From NCBI GenBank assembly GCA_030055525.1, contig JASFYJ010000005.1, positions 53,429-117,428 on the forward strand: 64,000 nucleotides of DNA, written 5' to 3'. Positions 33,477 to 42,818 of the stretch are shown here, in pieces (position 1 is the stretch's first letter; each line of letters begins with the position of its first letter). The notes below the pieces were generated by a model. The model worked only from the letters and a program-made list of their open reading frames with translations. It was not told where the DNA came from and did no database searches. The translations under genes were made by a program, and so were the position numbers. The DNA is from Archaeoglobales archaeon (lineage in GTDB: Archaea; Halobacteriota; Archaeoglobi; Archaeoglobales; Archaeoglobaceae).

Positions 33477-34245
33477 TCTCATTTCTCTAGTACTGATCTC
33501 AGTTATAGTCTCTATTTCGGGTACTTTGGTCGTTTTCCGTAAAGCTTCGTTTTTAGTTGCAAGTGTATCACATTCAGCCTTAGCAGGAGTTGCTTTTTCC
33601 ATACTACTGGCATCTTTTGGATTTTATGAAAACCACTACCTCTTCGCTTTGCTATTTGCAGTAATCTCGGCCTTTGTTGCGGTTTATGCGTCAAAATTCA
33701 GAGAGGTAGATACAGGAATAGCAATATCTTTCGCTCTATTCATGTCTCTGATGGTTATATTCCTATCTTTCGTTAAAAACGTTGCCGCAAAAATATGGAC
33801 ATTCTTTTTCGGAGATCTTTTACTTTTGACCATGCAGGACTTGGTGTACTTATCGATCTCAGCTGCTGTGATAACTTTAATTTTTTCGATATCTTACAAA
33901 AAATTCATTTTCTTCTTGTTCGATCCTGAGGGGGCTGAAGCGGAAGGATTGAACGTTTTGATGTTCGATTTACTCTTGACTTCAATTCTCTGTATATCGA
34001 TAGTAGCTGTTATGAAGGCTGTTGGGGCGATTTTAGCTTATGCGATCTTCGTTGCCCCTGCCGCGATAGCCAAGGAGATCGCAGGAAGCTCTAAAGATGT
34101 TCTTGCTTTAACCTTCATCACAACCTTGACATCGCTTTTAATTGGATCTCTTACATCTTTTACATTTCAGATTTCTGCAAGTGCTGTATCGGCTTTTTTA
34201 GCTTCTGTAGCTTACATTGCTGTATTCTTTGCAAAGAACCGTTGA
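33460..34245 (+). CDS. Zn/Mn ABC transporter permease (ZnuB-like)
   Basis: This protein of about 261 aa is an integral membrane protein with seven to nine helices of the ABC-3 permease family. It starts at ATG 33460 (MLTFTDLISLVLISV); the track start 99 bp upstream runs through the ATPase gene and is rejected. Family features are GTLVVFRKASFLVASVSHSALAGVA, with the helix-breaking SHSALAG motif, and MKAVGAILAYAIFVAPAAIA near the C-terminal half. It forms the membrane channel of the metal importer encoded by this DtxR-regulated four-gene operon. Confidence 0.9.
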   Translation: MLTFTDLISLVLISVIVSISGTLVVFRKASFLVASVSHSALAGVAFSILLASFGFYENHYLFALLFAVISAFVAVYASKFREVDTGIAISFALFMSLMVIFLSFVKNVAAKIWTFFFGDLLLLTMQDLVYLSISAAVITLIFSISYKKFIFFLFDPEGAEAEGLNVLMFDLLLTSILCISIVAVMKAVGAILAYAIFVAPAAIAKEIAGSSKDVLALTFITTLTSLLIGSLTSFTFQISASAVSAFLASVAYIAVFFAKNR

Positions 34246-35946
34246 TCACATCCACCTCTTGTTCTCCCAATCGTAAACTCTTCGAAGTTTATGTGTATAA
34301 ATAAAAAATTTATAAAGCAAGTTCCTCCTATTTTTTAAAATTGCATGTGCATTGCTTAATACTACAAGCTTCTTTCTAGCTCGAGTAATTGCAACGTTCA
34401 ACCTTCTAGGTTCTGCAGCAAATTCCAAGTTTTTTGTAGCGGTAACGCTGAAAATAATTGCATCTTTCTCTCTTCCCTGAAAAGCATCTATGGTATCGGC
34501 AGGTATGTTTAGTTTCTCCATCCTCTTTTTTTGCTGTATATATGGCGTAATCACTGAAAAATCGACCTTAAGATCTCTCATTTCATCTGCAAGCTCCTTG
34601 CAAACTTCTATCTCCTTTTTGTTGAACTTTGAAAGCCCTTCCTTTTCCTCTTCTCCATCAACGTGTACAAATACAAGTGGTTTTTCGGGATCTAAAATGG
34701 GATTTTTGGTGTCAATTTTTAACTTCTGATTTAAACAACTTTCCTCGGCAACTACTTCGCCATTGTATATGTAGTTAGCTGAAAACCCGATTATCTCTGG
34801 GTGGCATCTTCTGTGTATTTTCAGCATCTTCATTCTTTCAGGATACTTTTTCAAGAAAAATCCAAAAGATGATAGCTGTCCACAATTCTTTATAACTCTA
34901 AAAATTGGAGGTAACTGCATATCATCTCCTACAAGAACGTATTTTCTCCCCTTCTTCATCCCGAGTAGTGCGAGCGTTATAGATGCTTGGTTGCATTCAT
35001 CTATTATAACTGTATCGAAATCGAAATTTTTTAAAGGAAACAGGTTGGACTTTACAAGCGTAGTTCCGACAACCTTAGAGTTTAAAAGCACATCTTCTGA
35101 GGCTTTCCTTAGCATTTCATTTCTTTTTTCAAGCAAAAGGCTGACTTCTAAGAGTTTATTTCTATCTCCACTTCTTAAATAATTCTCAATGTCGGCTTCT
35201 ATATTCTCTATTTGGTTTCCAAGCTTTTTTCTGGCTTTGTAACTCAAAAGGTATTCTTTAACTTCTGAAGACACTTTTTCCGGTCTTCCAACGCGTAAAG
35301 TATCTTTTAGTGGAAGTTTTTCGATGGCATTATCTACAGCCCTGTTTGTGTGCGAAGCTATCATCACTCTTTCATTTTTGCTCAATTCCTTTGCAATCTC
35401 AGCGATCACAGTCGTTTTTCCAGTTCCTGGAGGACCTTTAATCAGTAAGATTTCACTATCTTCTAGGGCTAAAGCACATTCAACGGCATCAGTTTGGGAA
35501 TAATCAAGTTTGATTCCACTAGGATCTTTTTCAATTTTTACTTTTCTAAGTTCTTTATAATTTTTTCCAATAAAAACATTGACACAGCTTTCTTCGAGCT
35601 CGCTTAGTCTCTTTTTATTTATCCTTTCAATGAAATCTATCTGCAAGTCGAGAGCTATAAGCGGTTCGTAGTCTAGAATCTGGATCTCTCCATCAAGTTG
35701 CCAGTGAGTGTAAATAGTTAAAATTTTACCTTTGGAATCCAAAACTGTTCCTAACTCTTTTACATCTCCCTCTTCAAAAACACCAACCACATCTCCACTA
35801 TTAAAATAACTTGCATTTTTGCATTCTAGAGTTGAGATTACACCACTTTCAACAACTTTTGCTCTGAAAACCTTTTTTGCTATATCTGTTACTGCCAGTT
35901 CTCTCTCCTTCTCTAAAATCTCTTTCAGCTTCTGTAGGTCTATCAC
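34246..35946 (-). CDS. Superfamily 1 DNA/RNA helicase (Upf1/IGHMBP2/DNA2-like)
   Basis: The 566-aa protein has all SF1B motifs: Walker A IKGPPGTGKTTVIAEIAK (about 165-182), motif Ia SHTNRAVDNAI, motif II IIDECNQAS, motif III GDDMQLPPIF, motif IV HRRCHPEI, motif V TIDAFQGREKDAIIFS and motif VI LNVAITRARKKLVVL. The N-terminal 140 residues contain a barrel-like insert (SYFNSGDVVGVF), as in Upf1/IGHMBP2. It unwinds nucleic acid in the 5'-3' direction in related enzymes. Its cellular role (repair, replication or RNA quality control) is not shown here. It is convergent with the metal permease, abutting it. Confidence 0.88.
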   Translation of the reverse strand: MIDLQKLKEILEKERELAVTDIAKKVFRAKVVESGVISTLECKNASYFNSGDVVGVFEEGDVKELGTVLDSKGKILTIYTHWQLDGEIQILDYEPLIALDLQIDFIERINKKRLSELEESCVNVFIGKNYKELRKVKIEKDPSGIKLDYSQTDAVECALALEDSEILLIKGPPGTGKTTVIAEIAKELSKNERVMIASHTNRAVDNAIEKLPLKDTLRVGRPEKVSSEVKEYLLSYKARKKLGNQIENIEADIENYLRSGDRNKLLEVSLLLEKRNEMLRKASEDVLLNSKVVGTTLVKSNLFPLKNFDFDTVIIDECNQASITLALLGMKKGRKYVLVGDDMQLPPIFRVIKNCGQLSSFGFFLKKYPERMKMLKIHRRCHPEIIGFSANYIYNGEVVAEESCLNQKLKIDTKNPILDPEKPLVFVHVDGEEEKEGLSKFNKKEIEVCKELADEMRDLKVDFSVITPYIQQKKRMEKLNIPADTIDAFQGREKDAIIFSVTATKNLEFAAEPRRLNVAITRARKKLVVLSNAHAILKNRRNLLYKFFIYTHKLRRVYDWENKRWM

Positions 35947-36001
35947 TAAGTGATTTTAGCCCTTCAAGTTAAAAAATCTTGAGGGGATAAAATGATAAAA
36001 A

Positions 36002-37252
36002 TTAGACGTACGGATTCTCGATTACCGTCGCCCCTCCCTGTCCTCCCCCACCGCAAAGCGTTGCAACGCCGTATTTTGCGTTCTCAATGTTCAAGATCCT
36101 TGCGAGAGTTCCCGTTATCCTTATACCGCTAGCAGCAAGTGGATGACCGATAGCTATGCCACCACCTTTTATGTTGACCCTCTCCGGATCTATATTAAGT
36201 TTCTTGATCGCAAACAGCGTAACAACTGCAAAAGCTTCATTTATCTCCCAGTAGTCTATGTCCTTTACATCTAACTTGGCCATCTTCAATGCTTTTTTGC
36301 TTGCCGGAACTGGGCCTTCACCCATTACACTCGGATCTACACCAGCCCAACCTATAGAGACTATCCTAGCCATCGGCTCTAAACCGTACTCTTTCATCTT
36401 CTTCTTACTCATGAGCATTATAGCTGTAGCTCCAGCATTCAGCGGTGAAGCGTTGCCAGCTGTGATCACACCTCCTGGTTTAAATGCAGGTGGAAGCTTT
36501 TCAACAGCTTCAAGTGATGTATCCGCTCTTATGGACTGATCTATGTCTATAACCTTTCTACTACCGTCGGCCAACTCTACTTCGACCGGCATTATCTCTC
36601 CTTTCCTCTTTGTTGGATATCCAGCTCCGTTATGGAAATAACCTTCAGAAACGGCCTTTGCAGCCAACTTATGACTCCTTACGGCCCACTCATCTAGATC
36701 TTTCTTTGTCCATTTTAGTTCATCTTTATATTTTTCGAATAGCTTCTCTGCTGTAAGACCCATACTCATTGCCGTCATCAAGTCGTACTTTGCGATCAGA
36801 TCTTGCCTCGACATGAGGGTTGGGGAAACCCCCATGCATGGATTGAATTCCAGCTGCATTGGAAGGTGAGTCATGTGTTCAATGCCGCATGCTATTGTTA
36901 TGTCAGAGTATCCAAGCATGACTTCCATTGCACACTGATGCATAGCAGACATTCCGGAGATACAAACCCTTTCAACACCCTGAGCAGGAACCTCCATGGG
37001 GAGATCGGCTAGGATGTTAACTATTCTGCCACCAAAAAGCCAGTTCTCCTTCATCTGCATTGTGCATCCTGTTATTATATCTCCTATCTCTTTTGGATCT
37101 ATACCTGTTCTGTTGATCATCTCCTTGACAAGCATTGAAGCTACAGTGGGCATGTCTATTTTATTGAAAACGTCCGTTTCCGGCTTGTTTGGTCTGCTCC
37201 TTGAGAACGGCGATCTTAGATAGTCAACGATATATACTTCCTCCATTTCCAT
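36002..37252 (-). CDS. Acetyl-CoA C-acyltransferase (thiolase)
   Basis: This 416-aa thiolase catalyses reversible condensation or cleavage of acyl-CoA. It has the nucleophilic Cys in RVCISGMSAMHQCA (about residue 93), the His motif GGGIAIGHPLAASG and the second Cys in ATLCGGGGQGGATV, all in canonical positions for the degradative/biosynthetic family. ATG 37252 is preferred over the track's TTG. It lies 12-18 bp downstream of an acyl-CoA dehydrogenase gene on the same strand, so the pair looks like part of a beta-oxidation route that could feed crotonyl-CoA-type intermediates to PHA synthesis (inference). Confidence 0.93.
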   Translation of the reverse strand: MEMEEVYIVDYLRSPFSRSRPNKPETDVFNKIDMPTVASMLVKEMINRTGIDPKEIGDIITGCTMQMKENWLFGGRIVNILADLPMEVPAQGVERVCISGMSAMHQCAMEVMLGYSDITIACGIEHMTHLPMQLEFNPCMGVSPTLMSRQDLIAKYDLMTAMSMGLTAEKLFEKYKDELKWTKKDLDEWAVRSHKLAAKAVSEGYFHNGAGYPTKRKGEIMPVEVELADGSRKVIDIDQSIRADTSLEAVEKLPPAFKPGGVITAGNASPLNAGATAIMLMSKKKMKEYGLEPMARIVSIGWAGVDPSVMGEGPVPASKKALKMAKLDVKDIDYWEINEAFAVVTLFAIKKLNIDPERVNIKGGGIAIGHPLAASGIRITGTLARILNIENAKYGVATLCGGGGQGGATVIENPYV

Positions 37253-37270
37253 CACCAAAAAATAAAAAAT

Positions 37271-38464
37271 TTACATAAACGGATGCTTCCTTACATTTCC
37301 AAGTTTTGATGGTAGTTTGCCAAGCAAGCTTCTTGCAATTATCTCAAGTTCAACTTCTCTTGTACCTTCGTAGATTTCGAGTATTCTCGCATCTCTGAAC
37401 ATTCTCGCAACTGCCTGCTCATTCATGTAACCATATCCGCCGTATATCTGGACAGCTTCATGAACTATCTCTTGAGCTACGTGGGCACAGTAGTACTTCG
37501 CCATCGCCGTTAATCCGGGATCGGGCATACCCATCTTATCTTGATAGTAAGCGGCCTGATAAGCAAGTAATCGAGCACATTCAAGTTTGGTTCTCATCTT
37601 TGCAAGTTTTTCCTGTGTAACTTGGAAATCTATAAGCTTCTGTTCAAACAGTTCTCTATTCTTTGCATAGTTGAATGCGAGCTCAAATGCTCCTTGCGAT
37701 AAACCTACGGCTTGGAAAGCGACGGGTATTCTTGTTACGTTGAAGAACATCATCGTTTGCAAGAATCCCTGCCCTTCAGTGCCAACGAGGTTCTCTTTAG
37801 GAACTTTGACATTCTTGAAAACGACTTCAGCTGTGTCGCTTGCCCTTATACCTAACTTGTTCTTCAACTTCTTAGCCTGCAAGCCCGGAGTATCTTTTTC
37901 GACGATGAATACACTCATTCCATGGTGTCTTTTTGGAGGATTTGGATCCGTTCTAGCTAGGACTATGTAATAATCGGCGATGGTTCCGTTGGTTATGAAC
38001 ATCTTTGTACCATTTATAACGTACTCATCACCCACCTTGTCTGCTCTCGTTTTAATGCCTGCAACATCGCTTCCGGCTTGCGGTTCAGTGTAGCAAGCGC
38101 AACAGATGGCTTTACCTTTTGCAAGCGGTGGCAGATACTTTTTCTTCTGTTCAATTGTTCCGAACATCATTATTTGCTCTGCTCCAAATGTACTAGACAG
38201 TATCTGCCCTAAACCTCCATCTACTCTCCAGAATTCCTCAACAACCAGACAGGAGTCTAAGATTCCGAGTCCCTGACCACCAAACTCCTCTGGGAAGCTC
38301 ATTCCTATAAATCCGAGTTCAGCAGCCTTCTTCCATAACTCAAAAGGAAATTTTTCTTCCCTATCGCACTCTTCTGCATAGTTCGGGAACTCTTTTTCGG
38401 CAAACTCCCTTGCGGCCTCTTTTATCGCTTTTTGTTCATCCGTAAGGATAAATTCTGCCAACAT
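37271..38464 (-). CDS. Acyl-CoA dehydrogenase
   Basis: This 397-aa FAD enzyme oxidises acyl-CoA to trans-2-enoyl-CoA, passing electrons to an electron-transfer flavoprotein. It has CYTEPQAGSDVAGIKTRA (FAD/substrate region), MFITNGTIADYYIVLART, IQVYGGYGY-like VQIYGGYGYMNE near 345, and the catalytic Glu in LEIYEGTREVE near 370. The length and motif set are those of short/medium-chain dehydrogenases. It is upstream of the thiolase in one operon. No electron-transfer flavoprotein gene is in the window. Confidence 0.94.
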   Translation of the reverse strand: MLAEFILTDEQKAIKEAAREFAEKEFPNYAEECDREEKFPFELWKKAAELGFIGMSFPEEFGGQGLGILDSCLVVEEFWRVDGGLGQILSSTFGAEQIMMFGTIEQKKKYLPPLAKGKAICCACYTEPQAGSDVAGIKTRADKVGDEYVINGTKMFITNGTIADYYIVLARTDPNPPKRHHGMSVFIVEKDTPGLQAKKLKNKLGIRASDTAEVVFKNVKVPKENLVGTEGQGFLQTMMFFNVTRIPVAFQAVGLSQGAFELAFNYAKNRELFEQKLIDFQVTQEKLAKMRTKLECARLLAYQAAYYQDKMGMPDPGLTAMAKYYCAHVAQEIVHEAVQIYGGYGYMNEQAVARMFRDARILEIYEGTREVELEIIARSLLGKLPSKLGNVRKHPFM

Positions 38465-38607
38465 ATCGATTCACCAGCGAATTTTTCGCAAAACAGTATT
38501 TAACTTTTTTCATTTTTAAAAAAGAAAAGTTTTTATTCGAATAAGCTATTCTCAATCTTTTAAAATTAAAAATTTTTAAGTTTTAGCAGAGCCAATTTCA
38601 AAGATTT

Positions 38608-39075
38608 TTATCTATATTTTTCTATAAGATTCTGGACTGAAAATATTCTCATCCCTAAAACTGGTTCATCGTTGTAGTAAAAATAGAGTCTATCTTTTTT
38701 AACAAAAATCTTCTTTTTGAATTCCAACTTTCTTATAAGCTTCAACCCAGCGAAATTTTGTGGGATGGCGTTAAAAAGCAAAGGATCAAAGGGGGGTTTG
38801 CCTATAAAAATAGGAGGGCTCTCATCTATTTCAACTTTTTTAACGTTACTTGAGGCAAAGCTTATTTTTAAGATCGGGTTCGCAGAGTGGTAGTATGTTA
38901 AAAATGCTGGATTTCCTTTTATCTCCGAAATGATCCAGAGATCGGAATATTGTGCTGAAATTTCTTCGATACTATTTTTTCCTCTGTTTACGTATTGAAA
39001 ATTCAAAAACTTTGCTAAAAATTTTGCAAGACTTCTAGTCCTTCTGCTTGGCTTTCTAGATGTAGTAATTATCAT
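38608..39075 (-). CDS. Brix-domain ribosome biogenesis protein
   Basis: This 155-aa protein starts MIITTSRKPSRRTRSLAKFLAKFL, the opening of the archaeal Brix/Imp4-type domain, and continues with DLWIISEIKGNPAFLTYYH. Brix proteins bind rRNA precursors during subunit assembly, and archaea have a single short version like this. The start overlaps the stop of the Cys-rich gene by 4 bp. The three-gene group (DUF89, Cys-rich, Brix) appears to be one transcript. Confidence 0.85.
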   Translation of the reverse strand: MIITTSRKPSRRTRSLAKFLAKFLNFQYVNRGKNSIEEISAQYSDLWIISEIKGNPAFLTYYHSANPILKISFASSNVKKVEIDESPPIFIGKPPFDPLLFNAIPQNFAGLKLIRKLEFKKKIFVKKDRLYFYYNDEPVLGMRIFSVQNLIEKYR

Positions 39076-39581
39076 AACTTCTTAGGCACAAGTATGCCGC
39101 ATAATTTTTCAATGTCGGTAGCGTGGATCTCTAAAACGTTGGCTATTTCAAAGTTCGAAAGTTCAATCAGCAGAGCCTCATCGTTTTTGTAGTACTGCTG
39201 GTTTGCAGGAATAAGGTTGTAGCAGTCCCCTATCCACACTCCGAGTTCTTCCCCAAAGATCAGATCTTGAATAATCTTGCTGTAGAAGAACCAGTCTTCT
39301 TCTACCAGTCTTTGTCGTGGATAAGTCGAAAGATAAATCAGAATCTCTTCGACGTTCTCTCTTTTATGAACCCAGTGACAGTTTTTACAGCTCCATATCA
39401 AACTGTTTTTGAATGGGACAAAACTACCACCAAGAACGTAAAGAAAGCATGGATAGAAAGGACAAAAACAGAGAGAACAATCTTGGGATTCAAAGTGGCA
39501 TGGATAATATCTACATTCATATGCTGGACCATTTATCTTCTCCATTGCGGCAAAAAGATCTTGTAATGCTCTTTCTCTCAT
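39072..39581 (-). CDS. Cysteine-rich metal-binding protein (Cys-rich small domain, COG2158-like)
   Basis: The 169-aa protein's N-terminal half is packed with Cys: CRYYPCHFESQDCSLCFCPFYPC then WSCKNCHWVHKRENVE. This fits the small Cys-rich domain (PF04071-like) known from archaeal cobamide-related proteins and others. About eight Cys plus His could bind Zn or an Fe-S cluster. The C-terminal half (about 85-169) is helical, without a recognised motif. It overlaps both neighbouring genes by 4 bp. The role is unknown; a cobalamin connection is only by family association. Confidence 0.7.
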   Translation of the reverse strand: MRERALQDLFAAMEKINGPAYECRYYPCHFESQDCSLCFCPFYPCFLYVLGGSFVPFKNSLIWSCKNCHWVHKRENVEEILIYLSTYPRQRLVEEDWFFYSKIIQDLIFGEELGVWIGDCYNLIPANQQYYKNDEALLIELSNFEIANVLEIHATDIEKLCGILVPKKL

Positions 39582-40441
39582 TCAATCACCTTTGCGACCA
39601 TTTTCCCAACTTCTACATTCAGATCTTCGGCTATAGGTAAGCACTTCGCTGTTAAAAGAAACGCAATGGGTTTAAAAATACTGTTGGAAAGACATTCGTA
39701 GTTTGCCATGCCTTTGGATATTATTAAGTCTGCATTTCTGAGTCTTGATAGCGTATCCTCTGGCAGCTCTTCAAGCATGATCCCTATTGCACCTTTACCG
39801 TTTGTAAGGATTTCGTCCGCTATTTTATCTATTCCAGCTAGCTTTGCATCTTCGATCGTCGCATCGTTAAGTATTGGCTTTCCTCTGACCACTACTGTAA
39901 GTTTTTTACACTCTTTTTTGATCTCTCTCATCAATATTGCATCGAAGAATATCTCCCCGGCATTATCTGTAAGGTAAACAACGTTACCTCTCGCTAATTC
40001 TCGAATTTTTTCTGTATCATCGATTGCTAGCTCTTCGTGGAACTTTTTGATAAAGAACTGTTCAAACTCATCTGCAACTTTATGGCCTAACACTCCGTAG
40101 TCAAAGACGTTACCTATTATTGCAATTTTAATTGCAGCTTTAATTCTATCTTTACTACTTGAAACAATTTTTTCAGCCATTGGAACGATCAATTTTGAGG
40201 TATCGTTGGCCTTCTTTTTTAATTCGAAGAACGGATCGTCGCATTGCAGAATTTGGTATACTCTCTTGTGTATCTTGGTTGCAAGGTAAGCGTTGATGGG
40301 TTTTCTTGGGTATTCTTCACACAAAAGCTTTAGGGCCTCTTCTATACATTTAGCTATCAGATCTTTGTTTTCTGTCACCAATTTTGACTCGTAATACACG
40401 CGGTTTAGCAGACAAGATGGGCAGATTGGGTGAATTCTCAT
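39578..40441 (-). CDS. DUF89/ARMT1-family metal-dependent phosphatase
   Basis: This 287-aa protein of the archaeal DUF89 subfamily I starts with a CPSCLLNR Cys pair. It has the metal-site motif VVYLTDNAGEIFFDAILMREI (Asp-Asn), VVRGKPILNDATIEDA and ADLIISKGMANYECLS. DUF89 proteins are damage-control phosphatases that remove phosphate from unwanted sugar or cofactor phosphates. A structure of an Archaeoglobus member is known to me from structural genomics, but its substrate is not. It is the first of three overlapping genes. Confidence 0.85.
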   Translation of the reverse strand: MRIHPICPSCLLNRVYYESKLVTENKDLIAKCIEEALKLLCEEYPRKPINAYLATKIHKRVYQILQCDDPFFELKKKANDTSKLIVPMAEKIVSSSKDRIKAAIKIAIIGNVFDYGVLGHKVADEFEQFFIKKFHEELAIDDTEKIRELARGNVVYLTDNAGEIFFDAILMREIKKECKKLTVVVRGKPILNDATIEDAKLAGIDKIADEILTNGKGAIGIMLEELPEDTLSRLRNADLIISKGMANYECLSNSIFKPIAFLLTAKCLPIAEDLNVEVGKMVAKVIE

Positions 40442-40504
40442 TCGTTGCTGTTATACCTACGGAATATCAACTTTCTCAAATTTAAATTCATAATTAAAAT
40501 ATAA

Positions 40505-41140
40505 TTAAATAAATTTAATTGTAAGATCGTGCATCTTGTTCTTTACAGCTATGTTTATTATAAGAGGAGTTAAGGATTCGAGTAACGATGAAACTTTCAA
40601 AGGTCCTGCGTCCAGAGGTCTGAATCCCATTTTTCTTGCTATTTCTGCGATTGTTTCTTTTGCTTCTTTGTCATCTCCGCACATAGGTAAATCCCAATCG
40701 ACTTTCTGGTTCAAATCTGCAAACCTTTCAGCTGGAACAGAGTGGAAGGTAGAAACTACTTTACTTTCAAGAATTGAAGCAACCTTTTCTGCTGCAGACC
40801 CTTCTGGCAGTCTTACATAGTCAAAATATCCTTTTTCTTTTTTCATTGGAACGAGAGGAGATACAACTATCTTTCCCTTTAGCTTCTCTTTCAGCTGTGC
40901 TGCAGTATCGAATGCGTACTCCCAAGGTATTGTTAAAATTGCAATATCGCATAATTCTGAAGCTGTTGCGTTATCAAAGCCCTTTATTTCAACTCCAGCG
41001 ATCTGAGAATACTCACTAGCAAGCTTTTTGCCTTTTTCATCACTTCTTGAACCTACCAAAACCTCATATCCTAGCTTTGCAAGCCTCAATGCAAGACCTT
41101 TTCCAAGATCCCCAGTACCTCCAAGCAAAGCTATTTTCAT
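40505..41140 (-). CDS. fno: F420-dependent NADP oxidoreductase (Fno)
   Basis: This 211-aa enzyme moves hydride between reduced F420 and NADP+, linking F420-based energy metabolism to biosynthesis. The N-terminus KIALLGGTGDLGKGLALRLAKLGY is the NADP loop; SRSDEKG follows, matching the 2'-phosphate site. The central ILTIPWEYA, TFHSVPAE and LPMCGDDKEAKE segments are characteristic of Fno. The length is normal. The gene stands alone, downstream of the malic enzyme gene on the same strand. Confidence 0.92.
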   Translation of the reverse strand: MKIALLGGTGDLGKGLALRLAKLGYEVLVGSRSDEKGKKLASEYSQIAGVEIKGFDNATASELCDIAILTIPWEYAFDTAAQLKEKLKGKIVVSPLVPMKKEKGYFDYVRLPEGSAAEKVASILESKVVSTFHSVPAERFADLNQKVDWDLPMCGDDKEAKETIAEIARKMGFRPLDAGPLKVSSLLESLTPLIINIAVKNKMHDLTIKFI

Positions 41141-41181
41141 AATTTTCCCCTCTTCTCAGGTATTCAAAAAATTTAAAAATT

Positions 41182-42519
41182 TTATTCTGGTGGAGGAGGA
41201 ATAAATTTTAGCTCCTGCAGCTTTCTTATCTTCTCTTGTGTTTTTTCGATCATTTCTTTGGATTCGTTGTAGATCTCTTCCTCGCTCTTCTTAAATCTTG
41301 CCAGCCCTTGTTCTATAGCTTTCAAAGCAACGGCTGTTGCAACTTCTGGATACACATCGCTTTCAGTCATCTTCGGGATTATGTAATCCTCACTCAACCC
41401 CTTCCTTTCAGCGTACTTTGCAAGTGTCTGAGCTGCAGCTATGCACATCTCATCTGTAACACCTTTAGCTCTAACTGTAAATACTCCTCTAAATACGGCT
41501 GGAAAGACTAGGGAGTTGTTTATTTGATTCGGGAAGTCACTTCTTCCTGTACCAACTATTCTTGCTCCAGCTTCCTTTGCCTCCCAAGGCCAGATTTCTG
41601 GAACGGGATTAGCTTCTGCGAAAACGATTGCATCATCGTTCATTTCTGCAACCCATTCTTTCTTTATAACTCCCGGCCCTGGAGTGCTGGCTGCTACAAC
41701 CACATCAGTACCCTTTAAAGCTTCCGCTATTCCGCCTTTTCTCATTTCGGCGTTTGTTTCTAGGCATACTTGCCATTTGTATGGGTTCTCATTCTTTTGA
41801 GCTTCAAGATCCTTTCTTTCTTTGTGCATAAGCCCTTTGCTGTCAACTACAAATATCTTCTTTGGATCGGCACCAGCAGCCTTCAGCAATCTGTAAGTAG
41901 CGATGTTTGCGGCGCCCGATCCTATTATAGCAATCTTGATATCTCTTATATCTTTTCCTACTATCTTCAATGCATTTATTAGCCCTGCAAGTGTAGCTGT
42001 AGCTGTCCCTTGCTGGTCATCATGCCAGACAGGAATATCTAATTCTTTCTGCAACCTCTCGAGTATGTAGAAGCACTTTGGAACAGCTATATCTTCGAGA
42101 TTTATACCGCCAAATGAGGGGGAGATTATCTTTATAACCTCCACGATCTTTTCTGGATTCTGTTCTGCAAGAACAATCGGAAAGGCATCAACGCCACCAA
42201 GATACTTAAAAAGCAAGGCCTTTCCTTCCATAACTGGCAAACATGCATGGGCACCGATGTTACCCAATCCAAGAGTCCTTGAACCATCACTAACAATTGC
42301 TATCGTATTCCATTTGTTTGTGTATTCGTACACTTTATCTTGATTTGCCGCAATCTCCTTGCATGGTGCTGCAACTCCTGGACTGTACCATATGGCGAAA
42401 TCTTCCATACCTCTAATGGCGCATTTTGGCAAAGTTTCAATCTTTCCTGCATAATATCTATGCCAAGATGGCGCCAACTTAGAGGGCAGCTCAGCTTTTT
42501 CAATCATTTTTTCGCTCAT
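41182..42519 (-). CDS. NAD(P)-dependent malic enzyme (malate dehydrogenase, decarboxylating)
   Basis: This 445-aa enzyme decarboxylates malate to pyruvate and CO2, reducing NAD(P). It has the catalytic region FAIWYSPGVAAPCKEIA, the metal/substrate region VSDGSRTLGLGNIGAHACLPVMEGKA, VWHDDQQGTATATLAGLINAL and the dinucleotide loop IAIIGSGAANIATYRLL. It belongs to the short prokaryotic type without a phosphotransacetylase domain. A TATA box 26 bp before the ATG gives a leaderless transcript. It probably supplies pyruvate or NADPH alongside fno. The last residues (FIPPPPE) are Pro-rich, which is unusual but minor. Confidence 0.92.
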   Translation of the reverse strand: MSEKMIEKAELPSKLAPSWHRYYAGKIETLPKCAIRGMEDFAIWYSPGVAAPCKEIAANQDKVYEYTNKWNTIAIVSDGSRTLGLGNIGAHACLPVMEGKALLFKYLGGVDAFPIVLAEQNPEKIVEVIKIISPSFGGINLEDIAVPKCFYILERLQKELDIPVWHDDQQGTATATLAGLINALKIVGKDIRDIKIAIIGSGAANIATYRLLKAAGADPKKIFVVDSKGLMHKERKDLEAQKNENPYKWQVCLETNAEMRKGGIAEALKGTDVVVAASTPGPGVIKKEWVAEMNDDAIVFAEANPVPEIWPWEAKEAGARIVGTGRSDFPNQINNSLVFPAVFRGVFTVRAKGVTDEMCIAAAQTLAKYAERKGLSEDYIIPKMTESDVYPEVATAVALKAIEQGLARFKKSEEEIYNESKEMIEKTQEKIRKLQELKFIPPPPE

Positions 42520-42538
42520 ATTTTCTTGTATACTGTTT

Positions 42539-42557
42539 GCATATATAAGCTTTTCGA
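42539..42557 (-). promoter_or_regulatory. BRE/TATA promoter of the malic enzyme gene
   Basis: On the minus strand, CGAAAAGCTTATATATGC is a textbook BRE plus TATA. It is centred 26 bp ahead of the ATG at 42519, predicting a leaderless transcript. Confidence 0.65.
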
Positions 42558-42653
42558 AATATTTGTAACTTCTTAGTATCTTTAGAGTTTTATTTGTATT
42601 GAGTAAATAGAAAATTTTATTAGTGTCTAATGAGTAATTTCAATGGTGAAATT

Positions 42654-42818
42654 ATGTCATGCTCAAAGTGCAAGTACTGGATACGGGACGTGAGTTTTCC
42701 GCAAACTGCAGGCTACTGTTATGCCAAAAGAGCTCTTGTTAGTTCAAATAATGCTTGTGAGCTGTTTAAAGCGAAAGAAGAGGGTTCGGTAGCAATTAAG
42801 GCAATTTCGTATTATTAA
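42654..42818 (+). CDS. Small four-Cys metal-binding protein
   Basis: The protein (54 aa from ATG 42654, behind a GGTGA site; the track start is eight codons earlier) begins MSCSKCKYWIRD. It contains the pattern C-x2-C, then GYC and later ACELF. Four Cys arranged C-x2-C...C...C with an aromatic after the second resemble small high-potential Fe-S or Zn proteins, such as the small subunits of glycyl-radical enzymes, but no family is certain. A TATA-like AAAATTTTATTAG lies about 35 bp before the start. It lies 200 bp upstream of the cdh operon. Confidence 0.6.
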   Translation: MSCSKCKYWIRDVSFPQTAGYCYAKRALVSSNNACELFKAKEEGSVAIKAISYY

